This document shows, piece after piece, positions 8,821 to 16,307 of a DNA stretch of 64,000 nt. The notes under the pieces were generated by a model. That model was not told the origin of the DNA. It saw only the letters and a program-made list of their open reading frames with translations, and did no database searches. Both the position numbers and the translations under genes were made by a program. The stretch comes from DASUPK01 sp963833375 (GTDB lineage: Bacteria > Actinomycetota > Thermoleophilia > Solirubrobacterales > 70-9): positions 186,001 to 250,000 of the forward strand of contig CAWHXR010000004.1 in assembly GCA_963833375.1 (NCBI GenBank), given 5' to 3'. The stretch's first letter is position 1. Each line of letters opens with the position of its first letter.

Positions 8821-9480
8821 GTGGTCATCGACCTGTTCACGCTCTTTCCGGAGCACTTCGACTGGTTCCTGCGCCAGCGCCACGTCTCGAACGCCCTCGC
8901 GGCAGATCACGAGATCCGCTTTCGCAACTTCCGGGACACGACCCCGCTCAGCGCGGGCCAGGTCGACGATGCCCCGTACGGCGGCGGCGCCGGGATGCTG
9001 ATGCGCGTCGACGTCGTGGACGCCGCCCTCGAGGCGGCCTACGGCTCGAACCGCGAACGGGTGCGCAAGATCGCGCTGGCGCCCTCGGGCAGGCTCTTCG
9101 GCGAGGAGCTCGCCGCCGAGCTGGCCGGCGAGTCTCACCTGGCGCTCCTCTGCGGCCGCTACGAGGGATTCGACGAGCGGGTCGTCGAGCACCTCGCCGA
9201 CGAGTCGATCTCCATTGGCCGCTACGTCCTCGCGGGAGGGGAGCTGCCCGCGATGGTGATCTGCGACGCGGTGCTGCGAAAGCTGCCGGGTGCGCTCGGC
9301 GATGCCGAGAGCGCGCTCGAGGAGTCCTACAGCGCGGCGCTCGAGGGCGCGCCCGAGTATCCCCATTACACGCGCCCGAACTCGTATCGCGGCTGGGACG
9401 TCCCCGAGGTGCTGCTCTCCGGCAACCACGCGCGGGTGCGGAAGTGGCGGCTCGAGCAAGCACGCCGGCGAGCGGAATAG
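8821..9480 (+). CDS. trmD: tRNA (guanine-N1)-methyltransferase TrmD
   Basis: Makes m1G37 in tRNAs with G at position 36, preventing +1 slippage; uses S-adenosylmethionine bound in a trefoil knot. The 219 aa product has FTLFPEHF at the N-terminus, the DDAPYGGGAGM loop, the knot motif LLCGRYEGFDERV and ISIGRYVLAGGELPA. Length is a little short of typical (230-250), lost at the C-terminus. GTG start with 9 nt spacing from khpA implies one transcript. Confidence 0.96.
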   Translation: MVIDLFTLFPEHFDWFLRQRHVSNALAADHEIRFRNFRDTTPLSAGQVDDAPYGGGAGMLMRVDVVDAALEAAYGSNRERVRKIALAPSGRLFGEELAAELAGESHLALLCGRYEGFDERVVEHLADESISIGRYVLAGGELPAMVICDAVLRKLPGALGDAESALEESYSAALEGAPEYPHYTRPNSYRGWDVPEVLLSGNHARVRKWRLEQARRRAE

Positions 9481-9490
9481 GGGTTCTCCG

Positions 9491-9608
9491 CTAGCATTCC
9501 GCGTCGCTGCGCGGGCCCTTCCGGTGCGCGCATTTTTTGAGTGCCCTGGCGCGTCGCTTTAGGCGTCGCTCAAGCCGGGCCCTCAGCATCGCAAGTCCGA
9601 ACCCGCAC
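9491..9608 (+). promoter_or_regulatory. rplS leader with promoter and terminator-like hairpin
   Basis: A TAGCAT -10-like box at 9492-9497 precedes a leader of about 105 nt. It contains a GC hairpin (TGCGCG at 9508-9513 with CGCGCA at 9527-9532) followed directly by six T residues (9533-9538). A GGGCCC in the hairpin loop can pair with GGGCCC near 9576-9581, which would break the terminator. This suits autogenous control of L19, but no binding evidence exists. Confidence 0.5.
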
Positions 9609-9610
9609 TG

Positions 9611-10330
9611 ATGAGCACAGTCATCGAAAGCCTCGAGAAGCGAGTCCTCAAGCAGCGGCCGCGGTTCGCAGCCGGTGATCGGGTGCGCGTCCACTTCCAG
9701 GTGGTCGAGGGCACCCGCCGCCGCACCCAGGTCTTCGAGGGCATCGTGATCAAGCGCCAGGGCAGCGGCGCCCGGGAGACCTTCACCGTCCGCAAGCAGT
9801 CCTTCGGCGTCGGCGTGGAGCGGACCTTCCCGCTGCACTCGCCGAAGATCGAGAAGCTCGAGGTTGCCGCCCGCGGTGACGTTCGCCGGGCGAAGCTCTA
9901 CTACCTGCGCGACAAGGTCGGCAAGCGCGCCCGTGTCGCCGAGCGGCGCTGGGGGATCGAGGACGAGATCGTCGTCGCTCCCGAGGATGCCGAGGCCGTC
10001 GATGCGGAGGGCGTCGCGGTCAGCGAGGCCGAGGCCGAGCTGGTCGAGCCGCCGGAGGAGGAGGCCGAGGCCGGGGAGGGCGAGGCCGCTGAGGGCCAGC
10101 AGCCGGCGGCGGAGAGCGAGGCGGCGGCTGAGCAACCGTCCGCGGAGGCCGAGCGCGGCGAGCAGCTCGCCGCCGACGCGGAAGCTGGGGAGCCCGCCGC
10201 AACCCCGGATACGCCCGCAGGCGAAGCCGAGGATGTGGCCGAAGGTGCTGGTGGGGATCAGGCGGAGGCGAAGGAGGAGCCGGAGCCAGAGGCGACGGCC
10301 GACGCCTCCCCCGACGAGGCAGAAGACTGA
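9611..10330 (+). CDS. rplS: 50S ribosomal protein L19 with long acidic C-terminal extension
   Basis: Residues 1-118 are a normal L19 (MSTVIESLEKR, GDRVRVHFQVVEGTRRRTQVFEGIVI, PLHSPKIEKLEV, KLYYLRDKVGK). A further 120 residues are almost entirely Glu/Ala/Asp with Pro and Gly. The family is usually about 115 aa, so half of this protein is extension, likely disordered and exposed on the ribosome surface. lepB follows through a 4 nt CTGA overlap. The extension is in frame and uninterrupted, so it looks genuine. Confidence 0.93.
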   Translation: MSTVIESLEKRVLKQRPRFAAGDRVRVHFQVVEGTRRRTQVFEGIVIKRQGSGARETFTVRKQSFGVGVERTFPLHSPKIEKLEVAARGDVRRAKLYYLRDKVGKRARVAERRWGIEDEIVVAPEDAEAVDAEGVAVSEAEAELVEPPEEEAEAGEGEAAEGQQPAAESEAAAEQPSAEAERGEQLAADAEAGEPAATPDTPAGEAEDVAEGAGGDQAEAKEEPEPEATADASPDEAED

Positions 10331-10960
10331 GAATCCCGAGGCCCCAAAGCACCCAGGGCGCGCTCCTCGAGCTCGTCATCATCGTCGCGCTGGCTCTCGG
10401 GCTGGCGCTGGGGATCCAGGCCTTCATCGTCAAGCCGTACCAGATCCCATCGGAGTCGATGGAGCCCACGCTCGACGTCGGCCAGCGCGTTCTCGTCAAC
10501 CGCTTCCTCTACCACTTCAAGGATCCCCAGATCGGGGACATCGTCGTCTTCCATCCGCCGCAGGGCGCGAACGGCGGCGGCGGGCGGTGAGTGCGGGGAC
10601 CCGAGGACCGGAGCGGGCGGGAGCAGCGGCGCCGCCTGCGATCAGCCGACGCCGCAGGAGGCGAGCGTCAACTTCATCAAGCGGATAGTCGCGGGCCCCG
10701 GCGACACGCTCAGCGTCGAGAACGGGCACCCGGTGGTCAACGGGAAGATCGCCCAGGAGGACTTCATCCGGCCCTGCACGCCGGGCGGAGCCTGCAATTT
10801 GCCCAAACAGATCACCATCCCGCCCGACCATTACTTCATGATGGGCGACAACCGTGGGTCAAGCGACGACAGCCGCTTCTGGGGACCGGTCCCCCGGGAC
10901 TGGATCATCGGAAAAGCCTTCGCCACCTACTGGCCCCCGGACCGGGTCGGCATCTTCTAG
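10327..10960 (+). CDS. lepB: Signal peptidase I (CTG start; frame break near 10583)
   Basis: Membrane serine protease that removes signal peptides. The first part has one TM helix (LLELVIIVALALGLALGIQAFIVKPY) followed by the catalytic-serine box IPSESMEPTL; the second part has the Lys box FIKRIVAGPGDTL and GDNRGSSDDSRFWGPV. The two halves are in different frames: the first frame stops at 10588 within a GGC-rich tract (10571-10588), and removing one G restores one reading frame. The first frame has no ATG, GTG or TTG; the best start is CTG at 10327, overlapping the rplS stop. Confidence 0.85.
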
Positions 10961-11747
10961 GCCGCGGCGCAAGCGGCGCACCGCCGCGCGCCTCTTCCGC
11001 TTCGACCGGTCCTTCGGCCGGAGGTTCGTGGCCGGGGTGGACGAGGCGGGGCGCGGATCCCTGGCCGGACCGCTGCTGGCCGCTGGAGTCCTGATCGACC
11101 TCGAGCGTATCGGGCGCTCCGAGCGCCTCGCCCTCGCCAGGCTCGACGACTCGAAGCAGAAAAGCGCCGAGGAGCGCGAGGAGCTCTACCCGCAGGTGCT
11201 CAGGGCGGCCGCGTGCGTCTCGGTGGCGGTGCGCTCGGTCCGTGCCATCGACAGCTTCGGGCTGCACGTCTCGAACCTCGCGGCGCTCACCGACTGCATG
11301 CGCACCGTCGGCGCCGACGATGCCACCCGCCTGGTCGACGGCTTTCGCTTGCCCGGCTGCGAGCTCGAGCACACCCCGGTGATCGACGGGGACGCGCGAA
11401 GCGCCGCGATCGCCGCCGCCTCGGTGATCGCCAAGGTGACCCGCGACCGCTACATGCGCCGGGTCGCGGCGCTCTATCCGGACTGGAACTTCGAGGGCAA
11501 CGTCGGCTACTCGACCCCCGAGCACCGTGCGGCGATCCTCCGCCACGGGATCTGCCCGCTTCACCGGCGCTCGTTCGCATCCGTGGCGTACTCGCAGCTC
11601 GGGTTGACGGACGCGGAATGTCCGGCTTCGCCACCGAGCGCGGCCTTGCCGCCCCTAGAAGGCGGCGCGGATGTGATCGACATCCGCGAGGCCATCCGGG
11701 CCGAAGCGGACCCCGACGACGTCGAAGCGGTAGCCGGAGACGCCTGA
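10854..11747 (+). CDS. rnhB: Ribonuclease HII
   Basis: Removes ribonucleotides from RNA/DNA hybrids. Core motifs: VAGVDEAGRGSLAGPL (first catalytic Asp-Glu), LDDSKQKS, VIDGDARSAAIAAASVIAKVTRD and the family tail HRRSFASVAYSQLGL. The start is uncertain: GTG 10854 overlaps lepB by 107 nt and GTG 11028 would begin inside the first motif; conserved sequence seems to begin near 10980 (RLFRFDRSFGRRF). The last 45 residues run past the usual end and overlap the 3' end of yraN on the opposite strand. Confidence 0.9.
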   Translation: MGQATTAASGDRSPGTGSSEKPSPPTGPRTGSASSRPRRKRRTAARLFRFDRSFGRRFVAGVDEAGRGSLAGPLLAAGVLIDLERIGRSERLALARLDDSKQKSAEEREELYPQVLRAAACVSVAVRSVRAIDSFGLHVSNLAALTDCMRTVGADDATRLVDGFRLPGCELEHTPVIDGDARSAAIAAASVIAKVTRDRYMRRVAALYPDWNFEGNVGYSTPEHRAAILRHGICPLHRRSFASVAYSQLGLTDAECPASPPSAALPPLEGGADVIDIREAIRAEADPDDVEAVAGDA

Positions 11748-12029
11748 GGGGCCGCGCCGCTCCGCGATCCATTCGCGGGCGAGGCGGCGGAGCTTGAGCT
11801 GCTTGCGGCGCCCGACGGCGTGGGCCGGGCGCTCGGGTCCGACCCTGGCTCCGGAGCGCCCCGCCTTCACTTCCACGAAGACCAGCGTGGGGCCCTCCAG
11901 CGCGACGATGTCGAGCTCCCCGGAGGGCAGGCGCACGTTCCGGCCGACCATCCGCCAGCCGGACCGCTCCAGGCGTGCTGCGACCAGCCCCTCGGCCATG
12001 CGACCCAGCCTCTGCCGCGCGAAGGTCAT
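11655..12029 (-). CDS. UPF0102/YraN-family endonuclease-like protein
   Basis: Small restriction-endonuclease-fold protein of unknown role commonly found next to rnhB and comM. Visible core: ARQRLGRMAEGLVAARLERSGWRMVGRNVRLPSGELDIVALEG...VFVEVKAG, where the spaced Glu/Asp, EVK set is the nuclease-like signature. The start at 12029 (MTFARQRLG) is preferred over 12077 on family resemblance. It converges on rnhB with about 90 nt overlap and diverges from comM. Confidence 0.85.
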   Translation of the reverse strand: MTFARQRLGRMAEGLVAARLERSGWRMVGRNVRLPSGELDIVALEGPTLVFVEVKAGRSGARVGPERPAHAVGRRKQLKLRRLAREWIAERRGPSGVSGYRFDVVGVRFGPDGLADVDHIRAAF

Positions 12030-12144
12030 GTCCTGAGACTGCCTGCCGGGGCCGAGCGAGTCGTGCGCGAATCGCACCGACGGCGTGACGCGACGGTGAC
12101 CCTCCGCGCGCCAGGCGCGCGGCGCACCGGCCTACGGTCGCGGC
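12030..12144. promoter_or_regulatory. Divergent yraN/comM promoter region
   Basis: 115 bp between two divergent starts. On the + strand TACGGT ends 6 nt before the comM ATG, matching the near-leaderless pattern of other genes here. No clear operator is visible. Confidence 0.4.
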
Positions 12145-13638
12145 ATGTTCGCGATCGCGCGCACCTTCGCCCTGATCGGGGTCGCGGCCGAGCCGGTGCA
12201 TGTCGAGATCGACATCGGGGCCGGGCTTCCCTCGTTCACGATCGTCGGGCTCCCGGACGCGGCGGTGCGCGAGTCTCGGGAGCGGGTCCGCTCCGCGCTC
12301 GTCAACTCCGCTTATCGCTACCCGCAGCACCGGATCACGGTGAACCTGGCCCCGGCCGACCTCCGCAAGGCCGGCCCGGGCTTCGACCTGGCGATCGCGG
12401 CCGCCCTGCTCGTCGCCACCGGTCAGCTTCCCAGGAGCGTTCTCGATCGCTACGCACTCGCGGGCGAGCTCGCGCTCGACGGGGCGATTCGCCCGGTCGC
12501 GGGCGCGCTCGCGATGGCGGAGGGCGCGAGGGACTGGGGCATGCGGGGCGTCGCGGTCGCGCCGGGGGATGCGAGCCAGGCGGCGCTGGTGAGCGGCCTC
12601 GAGGTGGTGGCGGTGGATCACGTCAGCCGCCTCCGCGAGCTCGGGGAGGGAACGATCGAGCCGGTGCCGCCGGTGTCCCCGCCGGCCATCCCCGATGGCG
12701 ACCTCCCGGACCTCAGCGACCTGCGGGGACATCCGGTGCTCCGTCGCTGCCTCGAGATCGCGGCGGCGGGCGCGCACAGCCTGCTCCTGATCGGCCCACC
12801 CGGCGGCGGGAAGACCCTGGCGCTGCAGCGGCTGCCGTCGCTGCTGCCGCCGCTCAGCCGCAACGAGGTCATCGAGGTCACCCGGATCGCCGGCGTCTGC
12901 GGGGAGAACGGAGGCCCTCGAGTGAGGCGGCCGTTCAGGGCGCCGCATCACACGGTCTCGGGGCGGGCACTCGTCGGCGGCGGGACACCGCCGCGCCCGG
13001 GGGAGGTGACCCGCGCGCATCGCGGCGTCCTCTTCCTGGACGAGCTCGGCGAGTTTCGCCGTGACGCGCTGGAGGCTCTCCGGGTCCCGCTCGAGGAGGG
13101 GGTGGTCACGGTGACGAGGACGTCGGGGACCGTCTCCCTGCCCTGCCGCTTCATGCTCGTGGCCGCCTCCAACCCCTGCCCCTGCGGCAACGGCCCGGAC
13201 TCGGGCGAGTGCGACTGCCATCCCGGCGCCGTCTCGCGCTACATGGCGAAGCTGAGCGGCGCCCTCGCTGACCGGATCGACATCACCCTGCATGTCGATC
13301 CGCCGCCCGCCGAGGAGCTCACCGAGGAGGAGGCCGAGGGCTCGACGTCCGTGAGAGAGCGCGTGACGCGTGCGCGCCAAGCCCAGGAGGACCGCCTCGG
13401 CCCCGGTCGCGCGAACGCCGAGATGACTCCGCGCGAGCTGCGGCGCCACTGCCGGCTCGACCCGACCGCAGGCCGAGTCCTCGAGAGCGGGCACAGCCGG
13501 CTGGGCCTCAGCGCCCGCGGGTGGGATCGCTGCCTGCGGCTCGCGCGGACGATCGCCGACCTGGCCGGCGAGGAGCGGATCACGGAGGAGCACGTCTCGG
13601 AGGCGCTCGACCGGCGTCGCCGAAGGAGCGACGGGTGA
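12145..13638 (+). CDS. comM: ComM/YifB-family AAA+ ATPase (Mg-chelatase-like)
   Basis: 497 aa. The N-terminal ChlI-like domain (residues 1-165: IVGLPDAAVRESRERVRSAL, NLAPADLRKAGPGFDLAIA) precedes an AAA+ module with Walker A GPPGGGKT (about residues 217-224), Walker B VLFLDELGEF and a C-terminal Mg_chelatase_C domain (LSARGWDRCLRLARTIADL). ComM is known to drive branch migration during natural transformation. Its stop overlaps the dprA start (GTGA), so the two are probably co-translated. Confidence 0.93.
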   Translation: MFAIARTFALIGVAAEPVHVEIDIGAGLPSFTIVGLPDAAVRESRERVRSALVNSAYRYPQHRITVNLAPADLRKAGPGFDLAIAAALLVATGQLPRSVLDRYALAGELALDGAIRPVAGALAMAEGARDWGMRGVAVAPGDASQAALVSGLEVVAVDHVSRLRELGEGTIEPVPPVSPPAIPDGDLPDLSDLRGHPVLRRCLEIAAAGAHSLLLIGPPGGGKTLALQRLPSLLPPLSRNEVIEVTRIAGVCGENGGPRVRRPFRAPHHTVSGRALVGGGTPPRPGEVTRAHRGVLFLDELGEFRRDALEALRVPLEEGVVTVTRTSGTVSLPCRFMLVAASNPCPCGNGPDSGECDCHPGAVSRYMAKLSGALADRIDITLHVDPPPAEELTEEEAEGSTSVRERVTRARQAQEDRLGPGRANAEMTPRELRRHCRLDPTAGRVLESGHSRLGLSARGWDRCLRLARTIADLAGEERITEEHVSEALDRRRRRSDG

Positions 13639-14789
13639 AGGCCGAAGCGCGGCCGGAGGCTTGCGCCGAGTGCCTCCGACGCGCCTGGCTGATCGGCTTC
13701 CTCGCCGGGCACATTGAGAACGCCGTCGAGAGGGCCAGCGGCAAAGGCGTCCAGCAGCTGCTGGCGCTGCCCGACGAGGACCTCGCGCGGGCGATGGCCC
13801 GCTCGCGCGCGGCGGAGTACCTGGAGAGGGCCGCGTCACTCGATCCGGAGGAGATGCTCGCTGCGGTGGCAACTGCCCGGTCCTGGGCCTGCTGCCGTCA
13901 CGCCGGGTCGTACCCCCAGTGCCTAGGAGACCTCGGCGATCCGCCCGCTGTGTTGTTCGGCCGCGGAGACCCTGGCCTGCTCGCTGTGCTCACTCCGAGC
14001 GCGGCCGTCACGATCGTCGGCTCGCGGCGGCCAAGCCGCCATGGGCGCGAGCTCGCCGCCGCACTCGGCAGGGAGGTGGCCTCGGCCGGCCTGATGGTGG
14101 TGAGCGGGATGGCGATGGGGATCGATTCGTGCGCGCACGAGGGAGCGCTCGAGGTTGGCGGTGCCACGGTCGCGGTGCTCGGCAACGGGGTCGACGTTCC
14201 CTATCCGCCGCGCGGCGCTCGCCTCTACGAGCGAATCGTGGAGCGGGGCCTGGTGCTCGGAGAGCTGCCTCCGGGGACGACACCGCGCCGCTGGACCTTC
14301 CCGGCCCGAAATCGGATCATGGCCGCCCTGGGGGCGATGACGGTGGTCGTCGAGGCGAGGGAGCGCTCCGGTTCGCTGATCACCGCCGAGATGGCGGAGG
14401 ACCTCGGCCGCGAACTCGGCGCGGTCCCGGGCCGGGTTGGTTCCTCTGCCGCGGCCGGGACCAACGGCCTGCTGCGCGACGGGGCCTCGGTCATCCGCGG
14501 CGCCCGGGACGTGCTGGACTCGATGCTCGGCCCCGGCGCCGAGGGAAGGGCGTCCGAGCTCGCATCGCGGGGCCCGGCACTGGAGCCAGCGCTGGCCGAG
14601 CTGCTCGAGCTGCTCGAGGACGGCTCGAGCAGCCCGGATGCGCTCGCCAGGGCGTCTCGGCTCGAGCCGGGCCCACTGGCTGCGGCACTGGTTCGGCTGG
14701 AGCTGAGCGGATACGTTCGCTCGGATTCGGCCGGCCGCTATGAGCGCACCACGCTCGCGCTGCCGGAGCCCGCGCAGCCCCGTCATTAG
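13635..14789 (+). CDS. dprA: DNA-processing protein DprA
   Basis: Loads RecA on incoming single-stranded DNA. The Rossmann-like core has VTIVGSRRPSRHGRELAAALG, VVSGMAMGIDSCAHEGAL, AVLGNGVDVPYPPRG, FPARNRIMAAL and VVEARERSGSLITAEMA. A C-terminal winged-helix-like segment (LLEDGSSSPDALARASRL...LVRLELSGYVRSD) is present. GTG 13635 is chosen for the 4 nt overlap with comM. Pairing with comM suggests a competence-linked unit, though the machinery for uptake is not in this window. Confidence 0.94.
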   Translation: MKAEARPEACAECLRRAWLIGFLAGHIENAVERASGKGVQQLLALPDEDLARAMARSRAAEYLERAASLDPEEMLAAVATARSWACCRHAGSYPQCLGDLGDPPAVLFGRGDPGLLAVLTPSAAVTIVGSRRPSRHGRELAAALGREVASAGLMVVSGMAMGIDSCAHEGALEVGGATVAVLGNGVDVPYPPRGARLYERIVERGLVLGELPPGTTPRRWTFPARNRIMAALGAMTVVVEARERSGSLITAEMAEDLGRELGAVPGRVGSSAAAGTNGLLRDGASVIRGARDVLDSMLGPGAEGRASELASRGPALEPALAELLELLEDGSSSPDALARASRLEPGPLAAALVRLELSGYVRSDSAGRYERTTLALPEPAQPRH

Positions 14790-14799
14790 CCTTACTGCC

Positions 14800-15594
14800 G
14801 TGCAAGCGGATGCGCGCATTCCGGTCGCGATGACCATCGCTTCCTCGGATTCCGGCGGTGGCGCCGGGATCCAGGCGGATCTGAAGGCCTTCGCCCGCTG
14901 CGGAGTTCACGGGACCTCGGCGATCGTCGCGCTGACCGCGCAGAACACCCATGAGGTCGTCTCGATCGAGACCCTGCCGCGGCAGTTCATCCTGGACCAG
15001 GTGCGGGCGGTCGCCTCGGACATGGGCGTCGACGCCGTGAAGATCGGGATGCTGTTCGACGTCCCGATCATCGAGGCGGTCGAGGAGTCGCTCGACCTGC
15101 TCGGCGAAGCCCCGGTGGTGCTCGATCCCGTGATGGTGGCCGAGAGTGGAGCCGTGCTGCTTCGGCCGGAGGCCAAGCGGGCGCTGATCGATCGGATCGT
15201 GCCGCGGACGACCGTGGTTACCCCCAATGCCGCGGAGGCGCGCGAGCTGGCCGGGCTCGGCGAGGAGATCTCGCCCCAGGACCTAGCCCGCGCGGTCCAC
15301 GCCCTGGGTCCGAAGGTCGTCGTGGTGACGGGTGGCCACCTCGACGGGGTGGACCGCTACTTCGACGGCGAGCAGCTGGTCGAGATCGAGGGGCCGCGCC
15401 ACGCCCAGGGGGCCGCCCACGGCTCGGGCTGCACCCACTCGTCGGTCCTGGCGGCCCGACTGGCGCTCGGCGAGACGCCGCTCGAGGCGGCCCGGACGGC
15501 ACGGCGGATCGCGGCCGAGGCGGTGGCGAACGGCCTGCGCGGAATCGGCGCGGGCGCGGGGCCGGTGGACGTTCTGGGCATAATCGGTACATGA
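14800..15594 (+). CDS. thiD: Hydroxymethylpyrimidine/phosphomethylpyrimidine kinase
   Basis: Phosphorylates HMP and HMP-P in thiamine synthesis. Ribokinase-like fold with IASSDSGGGAGIQADLKAF near the N-terminus, VLDPVMVAESG, TPNAAEARELAG and the ATP/anion-hole region AHGSGCTHSSVLAA. GTG at 14800 gives the family start, with a TAGCCT box about 7 nt upstream of the TACTGCC preceding it. The stop overlaps the next start (ATGA). Confidence 0.94.
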   Translation: MQADARIPVAMTIASSDSGGGAGIQADLKAFARCGVHGTSAIVALTAQNTHEVVSIETLPRQFILDQVRAVASDMGVDAVKIGMLFDVPIIEAVEESLDLLGEAPVVLDPVMVAESGAVLLRPEAKRALIDRIVPRTTVVTPNAAEARELAGLGEEISPQDLARAVHALGPKVVVVTGGHLDGVDRYFDGEQLVEIEGPRHAQGAAHGSGCTHSSVLAARLALGETPLEAARTARRIAAEAVANGLRGIGAGAGPVDVLGIIGT

Positions 15595-15836
15595 AGCTGC
15601 TTCGCATGACTCCGGGGAAGGGGGACGTACTGCTCGCCGAGGGGGACCCGGCGGTGGCCGAGGATGAGGAGCGTCTCGTCCGCGAGTTCCGCCGCCAGCT
15701 GGATCTCGGCATGTGGGCGGCCGTGCCCCACGACGGCCCCGGTGGGCGGCGCGAAGCGACGATGGTCCGGGATTTCTCGGAGATCCCGGCGGCGGCCGAG
15801 CGAGTGATCTTCTTCCCCCGGGCGGCCGGCGGCTGA
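15591..15836 (+). CDS. Hypothetical protein, translationally coupled to thiD
   Basis: 81 aa, not recognised. Begins MKLLRMTPGKGDVLLAEGDPAVAEDEERLVREFRRQLDLGMWAAVP and contains a mixed beta/alpha pattern without Cys or TM helices. It overlaps thiD by 4 nt (ATGA) and the next gene by 1 nt (TGATG). A CATAAT -10-like hexamer ends 6 nt before the ATG, so it may also have its own leaderless transcript. Confidence 0.7.
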   Translation: MKLLRMTPGKGDVLLAEGDPAVAEDEERLVREFRRQLDLGMWAAVPHDGPGGRREATMVRDFSEIPAAAERVIFFPRAAGG

Positions 15837-16306
15837 TGCGACCCCGGTACGTCAGGGATCCGGCGCGCGAGCGCCGGGCCGAGCAGCGGGCCCGCGAGCT
15901 GCTCCGCACCACCGCCGGCGACGACGTCTTCCAGATGTATGAGCGCTTCGGGCTGCTCGCCGTCGAGCACGACGAGCGCGAGTACGGCTACCTGATCTAT
16001 CCCCAGCGCCCGATCGTGGCCTACGACGCCCACACCGGCGAGCTGCTCAGCGAGTACTGCGTCCGGTTCCGCGACGGCTCGGATCCCGCGGCGGGGGAGA
16101 GGCTCCCGGACGCCGACGACTTGCTCGCCAAGTGGATGGCGCTGCGCGCCGACGAAGAGGAGCTGATTGGCACCGCGAACGTTCACCCGCTGGGCCGCCA
16201 GCTCGACCCGGCGATGGTGCGCCGGGACCTGGCCGCGGTGCGCGCCTGGCAGCGCTCCAAGGAGGCTGGTCCGACGAGCGAGCGACACACGAACGGAAGG
16301 TTGTGA
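15836..16306 (+). CDS. Hypothetical protein
   Basis: 156 aa, not recognised by family. Reads MRPRYVRDPARERRAEQRARELL, then FQMYERFGLLAVEHDEREYGYLIYPQRPIVAYDAHTGELLSEYCVRF, and ends with a basic segment. Soluble, no signal peptide. The TGATG junction with the previous gene and the short gap to ilvD indicate one operon thiD-orf-orf-ilvD. Codon use matches its neighbours. Confidence 0.75.
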   Translation: MRPRYVRDPARERRAEQRARELLRTTAGDDVFQMYERFGLLAVEHDEREYGYLIYPQRPIVAYDAHTGELLSEYCVRFRDGSDPAAGERLPDADDLLAKWMALRADEEELIGTANVHPLGRQLDPAMVRRDLAAVRAWQRSKEAGPTSERHTNGRL

Positions 16307-16307
16307 T

